The notes: generated by a model from the letters alone, not told the origin. Positions 1 through 7,658 are shown, counted from the stretch's first letter. The stretch is 16,207 bases of DNA from an uncultured Clostridia bacterium (GCA_947177825.1 CAMWWA010000011.1:1-16207); one strand, 5' to 3'. A program made the numbers and translations.

Positions 1-1281
1 CTTTGCGTACAGGCTGATATTTTTCAATATTACCTTATTCTCATTATAACCGAAAACCACATCGTTGAAACGTATATCGCCCTTTAAAGGGATATATTCG
101 AATCCGCCGTCCGCAGCAGGTCTCTTCCACGCCCACTTGCCTTCCTCGCTTTCACCGCGAGTCAAAACGACGTCGCCGCCCTTATCCTCGGGCTGTTCGT
201 CCGTCATTTCGAAAATTCTTTCCGCACCGGCAAGAGCCATAACTATTGAACTGAACTGTTGCGCAACCTGCATTACGGGCATATTGAACTGTCTTGCAAA
301 CATTAAGAACGAAACGAGCATGCCCGCCATTACCGCCATACGGTTGGGCTGAGCTTCGTTCATAACCGACGTGAATACGGACAGAAGCGCCGTTTCGCTT
401 TTGCCTACCGCCATTATGAGTACGCCCACGAGAGCGACTATAACGTATTGCAGATAGCCGATGTTGTTGGTTATGGGTCCGAGCAAAAACGCATACGAGT
501 TTGCTCTGTAACCGGCTTCGTTGAGTTCGTCGTTAACCTTTTTAAAATCTTCGCGCGCCTTCTGCTCGTGGCAGAATACCTTTACTACCTTCTGACCTTC
601 GGTCATCTCCTCGACAAAACCGTTAAGATTGCCCAAAGCCTTCTGGTGGATTACGTAGTGCTTAGCCGACCTGCCGCCTACGAATTTCGTAACAAAGAAT
701 ACCGAAACGAGGAATACCAGCACCACCATAAGAAGCGTTACGCTGTACAGCGCCATAAACACGAACACCGCCAAAATGGTCAATGCCGACGATATCAACT
801 GCGGTATTGTCTGCGACAAGAGCTGGCGCATCGTATCAACGTCGTTGGTGTAAAGGCTCATCAGGTCGCCGTGCGTGTGCGTGTCGAAATATTTCAAGGG
901 CAAATTCTGCATCTTCGAAAACATTTCGTTACGCATTTTACGCAGCGTGTTGTTGGATATATACATCATTATGAGGTTGTACGCCATTGACGATATAGAA
1001 CCGACCAGATACACGCAACCCATAAAAATTATGTTGGGATAAACCACGTTCCACAAATTGATGAGCGAAACGTCGTCGGAATAAGCCAGAAGCTCGGTTA
1101 CGATTACCGACACGCGCGACGCGGCGGTTACGTTTGCAACCGACGCAAGAAGCACGAAAAATACGACTAACGCGGTTGCCAGTTTATTGTTTGAGAACGC
1201 GTATACGAGTACGCGCTTCAAGGTCTTTTTGGGGTTCTTGGCGCCGCGTTTTGCTCCGCCTTTCATCATAGGATTACTCAT
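1..1281 (-). CDS. ABC exporter half-transporter, second subunit (partial, 3' end outside window)
   Basis: An ABC exporter half-transporter with an N-terminal membrane domain and a C-terminal nucleotide-binding domain. I translated 427 codons from the ATG at 1281 to the window edge without a stop. Residues 1-25 are basic, then several hydrophobic segments follow, including NKLATALVVFFVLLASVAN. The intracellular-loop sequence PLKYFDTHTHGDLMSLYTND is typical of type IV ABC exporters. An insertion of roughly 30 residues, rich in charged residues, separates the membrane domain from the nucleotide-binding domain, which starts at about DIRFNDVVFGYNENKVIL. The window ends before Walker A. The start overlaps the upstream exporter gene by 8 bp (shared ATGAGTAA), and a strong AGGAGGTG site lies inside that gene, so translation is probably coupled. 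It should pair with the upstream gene product as a heterodimer and would be expected to carry the consensus ATPase site. The substrate (drug, lipid or peptide) cannot be told. Confidence 0.92.
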   Translation of the reverse strand, partial: MSNPMMKGGAKRGAKNPKKTLKRVLVYAFSNNKLATALVVFFVLLASVANVTAASRVSVIVTELLAYSDDVSLINLWNVVYPNIIFMGCVYLVGSISSMAYNLIMMYISNNTLRKMRNEMFSKMQNLPLKYFDTHTHGDLMSLYTNDVDTMRQLLSQTIPQLISSALTILAVFVFMALYSVTLLMVVLVFLVSVFFVTKFVGGRSAKHYVIHQKALGNLNGFVEEMTEGQKVVKVFCHEQKAREDFKKVNDELNEAGYRANSYAFLLGPITNNIGYLQYVIVALVGVLIMAVGKSETALLSVFTSVMNEAQPNRMAVMAGMLVSFLMFARQFNMPVMQVAQQFSSIVMALAGAERIFEMTDEQPEDKGGDVVLTRGESEEGKWAWKRPAADGGFEYIPLKGDIRFNDVVFGYNENKVILKNISLYAK

Positions 1282-3055
1282 TTGCGGCACCTCCTTCCGC
1301 ACCGTCTTCCTGCCCTTTTATCTGAGATTCAAAAACTTCGCGGTAAATTTCATTTGATTTCAAAAGCTCTTCGTGAGTTCCCACGCCGTTAATTCTACCG
1401 TCGTCCAGAACAATAATTTTGTCGGCGTCTTGCACCGAAGCAACGCGCTGGGCAATTATAATTTTAGTAATTTCGGGCGATTGCTTACGCAAATTTTCAC
1501 GTATTATCGCGTCGGTTTTCGTATCAACCGCAGACGTGCTGTCGTCGAAAATTATAACTTTCGGTTTCTTTAAAAGCGCACGCGCAATGCAAAGACGCTG
1601 TTTCTGTCCACCCGAAACATTTACGCCGCCGTGTCCCAAATCGTATTGATATTTGCCCGGCATTCTTTCAATGAACTCCGCCGCGCAAGCCTGCTCCGCG
1701 GCAGCCTTTATCTCCTCTTCCGTAGCGTTCTCGTCGCCCCAGCGCAAATTTTCTTCGATAGTGCCCGAAAACAGAACGTTCTTCTGCAATACCATAGCAA
1801 CGTTGTTGCGAAGCGTGTTCAAATCGTAATTGCGGACGTCCACACCGCCCACTTTAACGTAACCCTGCGCAACGTCGTACAGTCTGGGAATGAGCGACAC
1901 GAGCGAGGTTTTTCCGCTGCCGGTTGCGCCGATTATACCTACCGTTTCGCCGGAATTTATGCGCACGGTTATGTCTTTAAGTACGGGCACGTCAGACTTC
2001 TGCGAATAGAAAAAGTCAACGTCGTTCAACTCGATAGAGCCGTCCGCAACCTCGTAAACGGGCGATAACGGCTTGGGAAGAGTCGTTTTTTCGTTCAAAA
2101 CTTCGCAGATACGGTCAGCAGAGCCCTTTGAAAGCGAAATAAAGTTCAGGCACATTGCAACCATCATTACGCCCGATAAAATCTGAGCGGAATACTGAAT
2201 AAGCGTCTGAATCTGGGACGGGCTGACGTTGCCTGCGATATTGCCGACGTACATATTAGAACCGATTGTCAGAATGACTATATTAACCATAAACATTACG
2301 ATAAACGTACTAGGCATCATTACGGTTAATATGCGTTCGGCTTTTACGGCGTATTTGTAAAGGTCGCCCGAAGCCTTTTCCATCTTGGAAATTTCGCGTT
2401 CCTCTCTTACATACGACTTTACCACGCGTATTGCAGTCAAATCCTCCTGCACGACGGCGTTCAGCTTATCGTATTTTTTGAACATCATGCGGAAGTAAGG
2501 CACTACCTTGAACATACATACCGCAACGACGATACCCAGAAGCACTGCCGCACAGCCGAAAATAAGCGCCATCGTCGGCTCGATTATAATCGTCATAACT
2601 ATGGACGATATAAATAAAATAGGCGCGCGCACCAGCATTCTTATACACATCTGATACGCCATCTGCACGTTGGAAACGTCGGTGGTTATGCGCGTGATAA
2701 GGCTAGCCGTTGAATAGTTGTCGATGTTTGCAAACGAATAGGTCTGCAGATTGTTGTACATATCCTCTCTCAAATTATGAGCAAATCCGCACGAAGCCTT
2801 GGATGCAAGCTTGCTGCCGAACGCGCCGCACAGCAGTGCGAAAATAGCGCACACAACCATTATCGACGAACAAATTGCAATAGTTTTTACGTTAACCGAA
2901 CCGCCGACCTTTGCCACCCTTTCAAGCTCGCCGACGATAAACGTCATTAAAAACGGGATAATAATTTCCATTACCGCCTCGCCCACCATCAAAATGGGAG
3001 TCAATATGGAAGCGGTCTTGTATTCCCTTACGCTTTTAAGCAAAGTTTTTATCAT
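1274..3055 (-). CDS. ABC exporter half-transporter, degenerate-site subunit
   Basis: First gene of a heterodimeric ABC exporter operon; 593 aa, the usual length for a TMD-NBD half-transporter. The membrane domain spans about residues 15-310. The nucleotide-binding domain shows Walker A GATGSGKTS (376-384), Q-loop Q424 in VLQKN, signature VSGGQKQ (480-486) and Walker B IIFDD (501-505). Two catalytic positions are altered: Asp505 stands where a Glu normally follows Walker B, and Gln536 in IIIAQR replaces the switch histidine. In known heterodimeric exporters such as TM287/288 and BmrC/BmrD, one subunit contributes a degenerate, poorly hydrolysing ATP site, and these changes fit that role. GAGGTGA lies 6 bases upstream of the ATG, and a consensus promoter precedes it. 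The downstream partner overlaps by 8 bp. The substrate is unknown; multidrug or lipid export is only a family-level guess. Confidence 0.95.
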   Translation of the reverse strand: MIKTLLKSVREYKTASILTPILMVGEAVMEIIIPFLMTFIVGELERVAKVGGSVNVKTIAICSSIMVVCAIFALLCGAFGSKLASKASCGFAHNLREDMYNNLQTYSFANIDNYSTASLITRITTDVSNVQMAYQMCIRMLVRAPILFISSIVMTIIIEPTMALIFGCAAVLLGIVVAVCMFKVVPYFRMMFKKYDKLNAVVQEDLTAIRVVKSYVREEREISKMEKASGDLYKYAVKAERILTVMMPSTFIVMFMVNIVILTIGSNMYVGNIAGNVSPSQIQTLIQYSAQILSGVMMVAMCLNFISLSKGSADRICEVLNEKTTLPKPLSPVYEVADGSIELNDVDFFYSQKSDVPVLKDITVRINSGETVGIIGATGSGKTSLVSLIPRLYDVAQGYVKVGGVDVRNYDLNTLRNNVAMVLQKNVLFSGTIEENLRWGDENATEEEIKAAAEQACAAEFIERMPGKYQYDLGHGGVNVSGGQKQRLCIARALLKKPKVIIFDDSTSAVDTKTDAIIRENLRKQSPEITKIIIAQRVASVQDADKIIVLDDGRINGVGTHEELLKSNEIYREVFESQIKGQEDGAEGGAANE

Positions 3056-3092
3056 TCTTCACCTCAAATTAAGATAACCGTTACAAATTAAG

Positions 3093-3121
3093 ATTATACT
3101 AAATATTTCCAATAATGTCAA
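3093..3121 (-). promoter_or_regulatory. Sigma-A promoter of the ABC exporter operon
   Basis: On the minus strand there is a perfect TTGACA (3121-3116), a 17-bp spacer and a perfect TATAAT (3098-3093). Transcription should start near 3086, about 30 bases before the ATG at 3055. A perfect match to both hexamers suggests strong constitutive transcription. Confidence 0.88.
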
Positions 3122-3196
3122 TTAACCGTATTCCTCATTATTATAAAAGCCGATTGTGAAAAAACGGTGATATAAAACGAAAAATTTTTACATTTT

Positions 3197-3227
3197 AAAA
3201 CGGACGGGCAGAATGCCCGTCCGTTTT
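3197..3227 (-). terminator. Rho-independent terminator abutting tRNA-Ser
   Basis: A perfect inverted repeat with 14-bp arms around a 3-base centre, and A/T runs on both sides. On the minus strand the hairpin begins at the last A of the tRNA CCA and runs into TTTTAAAATG. It is symmetrical, so it could also stop plus-strand transcription. The distance to the tRNA is zero. Confidence 0.88.
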
Positions 3228-3316
3228 GGCGCAGAGGAGAGGATTCGAACCTCCGTACGTATTCCTACGTAACACGATTTCGAGTCGTGCGCATTCGACC
3301 ACTCTGCCACCTCTGC
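3227..3316 (-). tRNA. tRNA-Ser(CGA)
   Basis: A class II tRNA of 90 nt including an encoded CCA. The acceptor arms GCAGAGG and CCTCTGC pair, with G as discriminator. The anticodon stem CACGA/TCGTG encloses the loop CTCGAAA, giving anticodon CGA, which reads UCG. A long variable arm (TACGTA, loop GGAA, TACGTA) is typical of tRNA-Ser. The T arm GGAGG-TTCGAAT-CCTCT is standard with one G-U pair. It stands alone between two protein-coding units that point away from it. Confidence 0.95.
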
Positions 3317-3340
3317 ATTCATATACAACAGCTATTACAG

Positions 3341-3367
3341 TTTATAACAATTAAAATTAAATTTCAA
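3341..3367 (-). promoter_or_regulatory. Possible promoter of tRNA-Ser
   Basis: On the minus strand TTGAAA (3367-3362) is followed after 15 bases by TATAAA (3346-3341), about 25 bases before the tRNA. The spacer is shorter than ideal, so this is tentative. The rest of 3368-3457 is AT-rich, and I see no gene in it. Confidence 0.35.
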
Positions 3368-3457
3368 GCAATTTTGCGTGCGTTACGGTAAAAATTTTTG
3401 CGTATAAGTTTTAACGTATCTTACGCGTGAATATTTATACAAAACATTTCTATATAA

Positions 3458-3486
3458 TTGACATTTTATGCGTTTAGCCGTATAAT
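3458..3486 (+). promoter_or_regulatory. Sigma-A promoter of the threonine ammonia-lyase/ridA unit
   Basis: Perfect TTGACA (3458-3463), a 17-bp spacer and perfect TATAAT (3481-3486), 31 bases upstream of the ATG. The leader is too short for an attenuator or riboswitch, so strong unregulated transcription is the simplest reading. Confidence 0.88.
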
Positions 3487-3517
3487 TTAAGAATAACACG
3501 CAAAAGGCGGATTTACT

Positions 3518-4723
3518 ATGCTAACACTCGATAAAGTGTATCACGCGCACTACGTTTTGAAGGAAGCAATAAGACAGACGGACGTTATCTACTCGCCCAC
3601 CATTTCCAACATCAGCGGATGCAGCCTGTATTTGAAATGCGAAAATTTGCAGATTACCGGCTCGTTTAAGGTGCGCGGCGCTTACTACAAAATTGCCCAG
3701 CTTACCGACGAAGAAAAGGCGCGCGGCGTCATTGCGTGCTCGGCGGGCAACCACGCGCAGGGCGTTGCTCTTGCCTCCAAAAAATTCGGCATAAAATCAA
3801 TTATATGTATGCCCGACGGCGCGCCCATATCCAAGGTTGAGGCGACCAGAAGCTACGGCGCGGAAGTCGTTCTCGTTCCAGGAGTCTACGACGACGCCCA
3901 CAACAGAGCCGAAGAACTGCACGAAAAGAACGGCTACACCTTTATCCATCCTTTCGACGACGAGGACGTCATTGCAGGGCAAGGCACAATCGGACTTGAA
4001 ATTATGGAACAGATTAAGGACGCCGATATCGTAGTCGTACCAGTGGGCGGCGGCGGACTCGTTTCGGGCGTGGCTTTCGCCGTTAAGTCGCTCAATTCCA
4101 AGGTGCGCGTGTACGGCGTGCAATCGACGGGTGCGCCTAGTATGGCTAACTCGCTCGAACACCATAAAATCGAAACTCTGCCCTCCGTTTCCACCGTTGC
4201 CGACGGCATTGCGGTCAAAGAGCCCGGGCACCTTACTTTCGATATCTGTTCCAAATACGTTGACGGAGTCGTTACCGTAAACGACGACCAGGTTTCCGCC
4301 GCCATTTTAACGCTTATCGAAAAGCAGAAAATGATTGCCGAGGGCGCCGGCGCGGTTGCTCTTGCCGCCGTTATGTTCAATAAAATCCCTAACTCCAAGG
4401 GCAAAAAAGTCGTCTGCCTAGTATCGGGAGGCAACATTGACGTTACTATTCTTTCGCGCGTAATAAGCCGCGGACTTCTGATGAGCGGCAGGCAGTGCTC
4501 TCTCACTCTCGAGCTGACGGATAAGCCCGGGCAGCTTGTGGGCGTTTCCGAAATAGTTGCAAACTGCGGAGGAAACGTAACCGCCGTACTGCACGAGAGA
4601 ACGAACGAAGGCTCGGCCATTAACGGCTGCTATCTGAAATTGCAGATTGAAACGCGCGATTTCGAGCATATAAAACTCATTAAAGACAGCCTGAAAGCAG
4701 GCGGATTTAAAGTTATTAACTGA
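3518..4723 (+). CDS. ilvA: Threonine ammonia-lyase (threonine dehydratase) with C-terminal ACT domain
   Basis: A PLP enzyme that deaminates L-threonine to 2-oxobutanoate and ammonia (often L-serine to pyruvate as well). The PLP lysine is K51 in GSFKVRGA. The substrate loop SAGNHAQG lies near residues 75-82. The phosphate-binding glycine loop GGGGL is at 177-181, and a conserved SGGN sits near 303. The last 75 residues (SLTLELTDKPGQLVGVSEIV onward) form a single ACT-type domain. At 401 aa it matches the medium-length, single-ACT class that includes many catabolic enzymes. It is shorter than the roughly 500-aa E. coli IlvA with its double regulatory domain. The symbol ilvA is the usual label, but tdcB would also be defensible. 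AAAGGCGG lies 7 bases before the ATG. The next gene, ridA, starts 18 bases downstream and detoxifies this enzyme's enamine product. No isoleucine pathway genes are visible, so a catabolic role is at least as likely as a biosynthetic one. Confidence 0.94.
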   Translation: MLTLDKVYHAHYVLKEAIRQTDVIYSPTISNISGCSLYLKCENLQITGSFKVRGAYYKIAQLTDEEKARGVIACSAGNHAQGVALASKKFGIKSIICMPDGAPISKVEATRSYGAEVVLVPGVYDDAHNRAEELHEKNGYTFIHPFDDEDVIAGQGTIGLEIMEQIKDADIVVVPVGGGGLVSGVAFAVKSLNSKVRVYGVQSTGAPSMANSLEHHKIETLPSVSTVADGIAVKEPGHLTFDICSKYVDGVVTVNDDQVSAAILTLIEKQKMIAEGAGAVALAAVMFNKIPNSKGKKVVCLVSGGNIDVTILSRVISRGLLMSGRQCSLTLELTDKPGQLVGVSEIVANCGGNVTAVLHERTNEGSAINGCYLKLQIETRDFEHIKLIKDSLKAGGFKVIN

Positions 4724-4741
4724 TTTGGAGGTAATTTTTAT

Positions 4742-5113
4742 ATGAAAACCGTATCAACGGATAAGGCACCTGCCGCGATAGGCCCCTACTCACAGGCAAA
4801 AATAGTCGGCGGACTTGTGTTTACCAGCGGACAAATACCCGTTAACCCCGCCACCGGCATTGTTGAAGCAAACGATGTTGCGGGACAAACCGAACAGTCG
4901 TGCAAAAACGTAAAGGCGCTTTTGGAAGCCGCAGGCTCCTCCATTGATAAAGTTGTCAAAACGGTCTGCTTCCTTGCAGACATAAAGGACTTTGCGGCGT
5001 TTAACGCGGTGTACGCCAAATACTTCACCTCCTCCCCCGCGAGAAGTTGCGTGGCGGTCAAGGACATTCCCAAGGGCTGCCTTGTGGAAATCGAGGCAAT
5101 TGCGGAGATTTAA
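4742..5113 (+). CDS. ridA: RidA family 2-iminobutanoate/2-iminopropanoate deaminase
   Basis: RidA (YjgF/YER057c/UK114) proteins are cytoplasmic trimers that hydrolyse the reactive enamine/imine intermediates released by PLP enzymes such as threonine/serine dehydratase. This protects other PLP enzymes from 2-aminoacrylate damage. The 123-aa length is typical. Visible family motifs are GPYSQA (14-19), FTSGQIP (27-33), the substrate-binding arginine R101 in SPARSC, and the C-terminal VEIEAIAEI. TTGGAGGT precedes the ATG. The gene follows the threonine ammonia-lyase by 18 bases with no terminator or promoter between, so the source of the toxic intermediate and its scavenger are made together. This is a recurring and sensible pairing. 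No clear terminator follows. Confidence 0.95.
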   Translation: MKTVSTDKAPAAIGPYSQAKIVGGLVFTSGQIPVNPATGIVEANDVAGQTEQSCKNVKALLEAAGSSIDKVVKTVCFLADIKDFAAFNAVYAKYFTSSPARSCVAVKDIPKGCLVEIEAIAEI

Positions 5114-5130
5114 TCACGCGCCGCAAATCA

Positions 5131-5160
5131 GTTGACTTGTCAACGGTTTATTGTTATAAT
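5131..5160 (+). promoter_or_regulatory. Promoter of degV with a dyad over the -35 region
   Basis: TTGACT (5132-5137), 17 bp and a perfect TATAAT (5155-5160). The -35 hexamer lies within GTTGACTTGTCAAC (5131-5144), two perfect 6-bp arms around TT, which could be a repressor site. The promoter sits 18 bases after the ridA stop, so degV is probably transcribed independently as well as by read-through. Confidence 0.8.
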
Positions 5161-5197
5161 AAGCGCATAGTTTTTAGTTTTTTAAGAGGGTTTACTT

Positions 5198-6064
5198 ATG
5201 AAAATAGCAATCGTTACCGACAGCAACAGCGGTATTACTCAGGATGAGGCAAAGGAGCTTGGCATCTTCGTCGTGCCCATGCCCGTTTTAATCGACGGCG
5301 AACAGTATTTCGAGGACCTGACTCTGTCTCAGGAACAGTTTTACGAAAAGCTGAAGTCCGACGCACAGGTTTCCACCTCGCAGCCCAGCGCATTCGACGT
5401 TGGCGAGCTCTGGAACAAAATTTTGAAGGACTACGACAAGATTATACATATTCCTATGTCGAGCGGTCTTTCCGAAACCTGCCATACCCTTTCGCACCTT
5501 GCGGAGACCGAGTATGCGGGAAAGGTTTACGTAATCGATAACCAGAGAATTTCCATAACCATGCGCAGGAGCGTTATGGACGCGCTTGATATGATAAAAG
5601 ACGGCAAGAGCGCGGAAGAAATCCGCGACTGGCTAATTGAGACGAAAATGCAGTCCTCCATTTATATCATGGTAGATACGCTGAAATATCTGAAAAAGGG
5701 CGGCAGGCTTACCCCTGCGGTTGCGATGATAGGCACGCTTTTGAAAATTAAGCCCGTTTTGCAGATTCAGGGTTTCAAACTTGACCAGTTTGCAAAGGTT
5801 AGAAAGCTTGTCGACGCTAAGACGACGATGATTAACGCCATTGACAGCGACCTGAAAAACAGATTTGCAGAGCTGAGAGCAAAGGGCAAAATGAGCCTTG
5901 CCGTTGCGCATACCGAGAATCTGGAAGAGGCGAAGATTTTTGCCGCCGAGCTTGAAGAGAGATTCCCCGACCTTAAAATCGAGTGCATCAACCCCCTCTC
6001 CCTCAGCGTTTCCTGCCATATCGGTCCCGGAGCGCTTGCATGTGCGGTATCGATTAAATACTAA
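5198..6064 (+). CDS. DegV family fatty-acid-binding protein (FakB-like)
   Basis: DegV/FakB proteins bind a fatty acid and, with the kinase FakA, present it for phosphorylation in phospholipid synthesis. 288 aa, the normal length. Family signatures are the N-terminal IAIVTDSNSGIT, a conserved VSTSQPSAFD near residues 57-66, MSSGLSETCHT around the fatty-acid carboxylate site, a central VDTLKYLKKGGRLTP, and the C-terminal HIGPGALACAV. Firmicutes usually carry several paralogues with different chain preferences, and the specificity of this one cannot be read. AAGAGGGT lies upstream of the ATG. The small lipoprotein gene that follows starts 15 bases after the stop and may be cotranscribed. Confidence 0.93.
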   Translation: MKIAIVTDSNSGITQDEAKELGIFVVPMPVLIDGEQYFEDLTLSQEQFYEKLKSDAQVSTSQPSAFDVGELWNKILKDYDKIIHIPMSSGLSETCHTLSHLAETEYAGKVYVIDNQRISITMRRSVMDALDMIKDGKSAEEIRDWLIETKMQSSIYIMVDTLKYLKKGGRLTPAVAMIGTLLKIKPVLQIQGFKLDQFAKVRKLVDAKTTMINAIDSDLKNRFAELRAKGKMSLAVAHTENLEEAKIFAAELEERFPDLKIECINPLSLSVSCHIGPGALACAVSIKY

Positions 6065-6079
6065 TGAGGTTTCAGTAAT

Positions 6080-6598
6080 ATGAAAAAGATTAAAAGCTTA
6101 ATCGTTGCACTTATTCTTTTTGTGACTTCTGCAGTAACAGCCTTTGCCCTTGCTGCATGCAATGGCAATGCAGATGAAACGCCTTCGAACAACAAACCAA
6201 ATGATAATTTAGTGTTTGTCGAACAGAGCGATGGTACTTACGGTGTTAAAACCACAAACAAAAATATTGAGGGCGCATTAGTTATTCCCGCGACATACAA
6301 CAATGCCGACGTCAGCATCGTGTTGGGAAAGGCTTTCTATAATTGCACAAAGATCACAAGCGTTGTAATTCCTAATACCGTAAAAATAATCGATACAGAA
6401 GCTTTCTTTAATTGCTATGGTTTGAATAGTGTTACGATTTACCCCTCTATTAAAGAAATCCGAGCAGAGGCTTTCCGCAGTTGCGGTGAATTTGATTTTA
6501 TTAAAATAGGGTCGATTAACAGCTTTAATTATACTACACTGAATAACTCATTCAGCGACTCAAAGCCAAACACCATTTATCAAACTGAATCAAATTGA
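6080..6598 (+). CDS. Small BspA-like leucine-rich-repeat lipoprotein
   Basis: 172 aa. The N-terminus is a lipoprotein signal peptide: basic MKKIK, a hydrophobic stretch and the lipobox LAAC with Cys27. A short polar linker (residues 28-45) follows. The rest carries two to three LRR_5 (BspA-type) repeats, seen as AFYNCTKITSVVIPNTVKII, then AFFNCYGLNSVTI, then AFRSC. Such domains occur on surface proteins and are thought to mediate binding. With so few repeats this may be a truncated or minimal member. Base use is visibly AT-richer than degV and the other neighbours, which suggests recent acquisition. TGAGGT directly follows the degV stop and serves as the ribosome binding site. The ligand and role are unknown. 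Confidence 0.8.
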   Translation: MKKIKSLIVALILFVTSAVTAFALAACNGNADETPSNNKPNDNLVFVEQSDGTYGVKTTNKNIEGALVIPATYNNADVSIVLGKAFYNCTKITSVVIPNTVKIIDTEAFFNCYGLNSVTIYPSIKEIRAEAFRSCGEFDFIKIGSINSFNYTTLNNSFSDSKPNTIYQTESN

Positions 6599-6607
6599 AT
6601 TATCATT

Positions 6608-6641
6608 AAAAAATGCTCCCCTCGGCATATTGCTGAGGGGA
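6608..6641 (-). terminator. Terminator hairpin, best on the minus strand
   Basis: TCCCCTC (6617-6623) pairs with GAGGGGA (6635-6641), and an inner GCA/TGC extends the stem. On the minus strand T6 (6613-6608) follows three bases after the stem, a good intrinsic terminator for the gene fragment at 6671-6850. On the plus strand it is followed only by ATAATTTTAT but may still help end the lipoprotein transcript. Confidence 0.65.
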
Positions 6642-6670
6642 TAATTTTATGTTGAAAAACTTTCTTTGTG

Positions 6671-6850
6671 TTATACCGCTTTAAAATCGGGGTCATCAAA
6701 CAGCGCACGCACGTTTGGATGCGCTTCTACGTGGAACCTGGTACGCTGTCGCGGTGAGCAGATTGCGAAGCAATCGCCGCGCTCAGCATTGGATATAAAT
6801 TCACGTTCAGCAGCGTTCAGCCCTCCAACGTTCTTATATTGGAATAATAA
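6671..6850 (-). pseudogene. Start-less C-terminal fragment resembling a VirB4/TraE-type conjugation ATPase
   Basis: Read on the minus strand, this stretch has an open frame of about 59 codons ending in TAA at 6671. It starts LLFQYKNVGGLNAAEREFIS, continues NAERGDCFAICSPRQR, and ends VRALFDDPDFKAV. The pattern (Leu, then a Glu-Arg-x-Phe-Ile helix, a small-residue GD turn, a hydrophobic strand with SPxxR, then xVxAxPxxRALF) resembles the extreme C-terminus of VirB4-like ATPases of Gram-positive conjugative elements. That is my reading from memory of the family, not a search. No Met or plausible start lies upstream; the frame runs back through the 6855-6882 hairpin and into the end of the yihY gene. 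The rest of the gene is absent, so this is most likely a remnant left by a mobile element. A conserved short unannotated protein is less likely. Confidence 0.45.
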
Positions 6851-6854
6851 ATGA

Positions 6855-6890
6855 GCAACCGTCCGAAGATTCGGACGGTTGCTTTTATTT
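6855..6890 (+). terminator. Strong terminator between plus-strand genes and convergent yihY
   Basis: Perfect 13-bp arms GCAACCGTCCGAA / TTCGGACGGTTGC around GA (6855-6882), followed on the plus strand by TTTTATTT. It ends plus-strand transcription from the degV unit. It lies 3 bases beyond the stop of the convergent yihY gene and can also act on the minus strand, where the tail is only moderately T-rich. Confidence 0.82.
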
Positions 6891-7658
6891 TAAAAATTTT
6901 CTTTCAACGGGATTGACGAGTTTACCGTTGTAAATTATACCTATTACCAGGCTATTGACCATCAGATAGCACCAGAACAGAAACACGATAACCGCCGCAA
7001 TCGCACCGTACAGCTTTTGAGGATTTGCAAACATCAGGTATATTGAAAAGCCGACCACGCACAACAGCCAAAGCGTAACCGTCAGCATAACGCCCGGCAT
7101 TGTATTTTCGAAGCCGAGCTTGTAAGGGCAAGCAAAAACGTTTAAAAAATAAGCAACGAAGAACGCGAGCATGGTTACGAACACGAGCGATATGCACTGC
7201 GCCACGAAATCTGGCATTATGATTTGCAGCACGCTATAGCTCAAAAAGGGAACCGCAGCGGCAAGCGCAACCAAAATTATGGTTAAAAAAACGGCAAGCA
7301 GCGAAGAAAACCGCAAACTGAAACCGCCTCTGTTTACTCTGCTGTCGTAAATTATTTCTCCGCTGCGCCTCAGATGATAGAAAAAATTCGTGGACGACCA
7401 CAGTGAAGTTAAAACGAGTATAACCCCCGCACTGCTTGCGGCGCCCACCGCGGAAGTTTGCAGATATTCCAGAACGGGAGCAACCGCAGAAAAAAATTCA
7501 TGAGATATAATATGGCTGAAATCAACGTCCCCCACCAGCAGAGCAAGCCAGAATAGAAACGGCGTGACCGACATAAGCAGAAAATAGACCAGCGTTCCCG
7601 CAAGTGTGGAAAAGCGCTTGTCCGAAAAGTATTTTATTTGCTCCAAAATTGCGCGCAT
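6885..7658 (-). CDS. YihY/virulence factor BrkB family membrane protein
   Basis: An integral membrane protein of the YihY/BrkB family (once mislabelled ribonuclease BN); its molecular role is unsettled. 257 aa with about six hydrophobic segments, for example TLVYFLLMSVTPFLFWLALL (residues 18-37) and AIAAVIVFLFWCYLMVNSLV near the C-terminus. Family-type features are the N-terminal segment with an early proline, LWSSTNFFYHLRRSGEIIYD near residues 86-105, and the closing hydrophobic segment GIIYNGKLVNP. I see no good Shine-Dalgarno before the ATG at 7658 (AATAATAGTATG), and no convincing promoter in the 83 bases separating it from the Cys-rich gene. It may depend on read-through from that gene, or its start may be slightly wrong. 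Confidence 0.87.
   Translation of the reverse strand: MRAILEQIKYFSDKRFSTLAGTLVYFLLMSVTPFLFWLALLVGDVDFSHIISHEFFSAVAPVLEYLQTSAVGAASSAGVILVLTSLWSSTNFFYHLRRSGEIIYDSRVNRGGFSLRFSSLLAVFLTIILVALAAAVPFLSYSVLQIIMPDFVAQCISLVFVTMLAFFVAYFLNVFACPYKLGFENTMPGVMLTVTLWLLCVVGFSIYLMFANPQKLYGAIAAVIVFLFWCYLMVNSLVIGIIYNGKLVNPVERKFLK

Noticed and set aside
448..990. 180-codon plus-strand open frame
   Set aside because: Antisense to the exporter membrane domain; its content is explained fully by that gene.
6666..6854. 62-codon plus-strand open frame
   Set aside because: It is the shadow of the minus-strand ATPase-like fragment, has no ribosome site and its composition is not protein-like.
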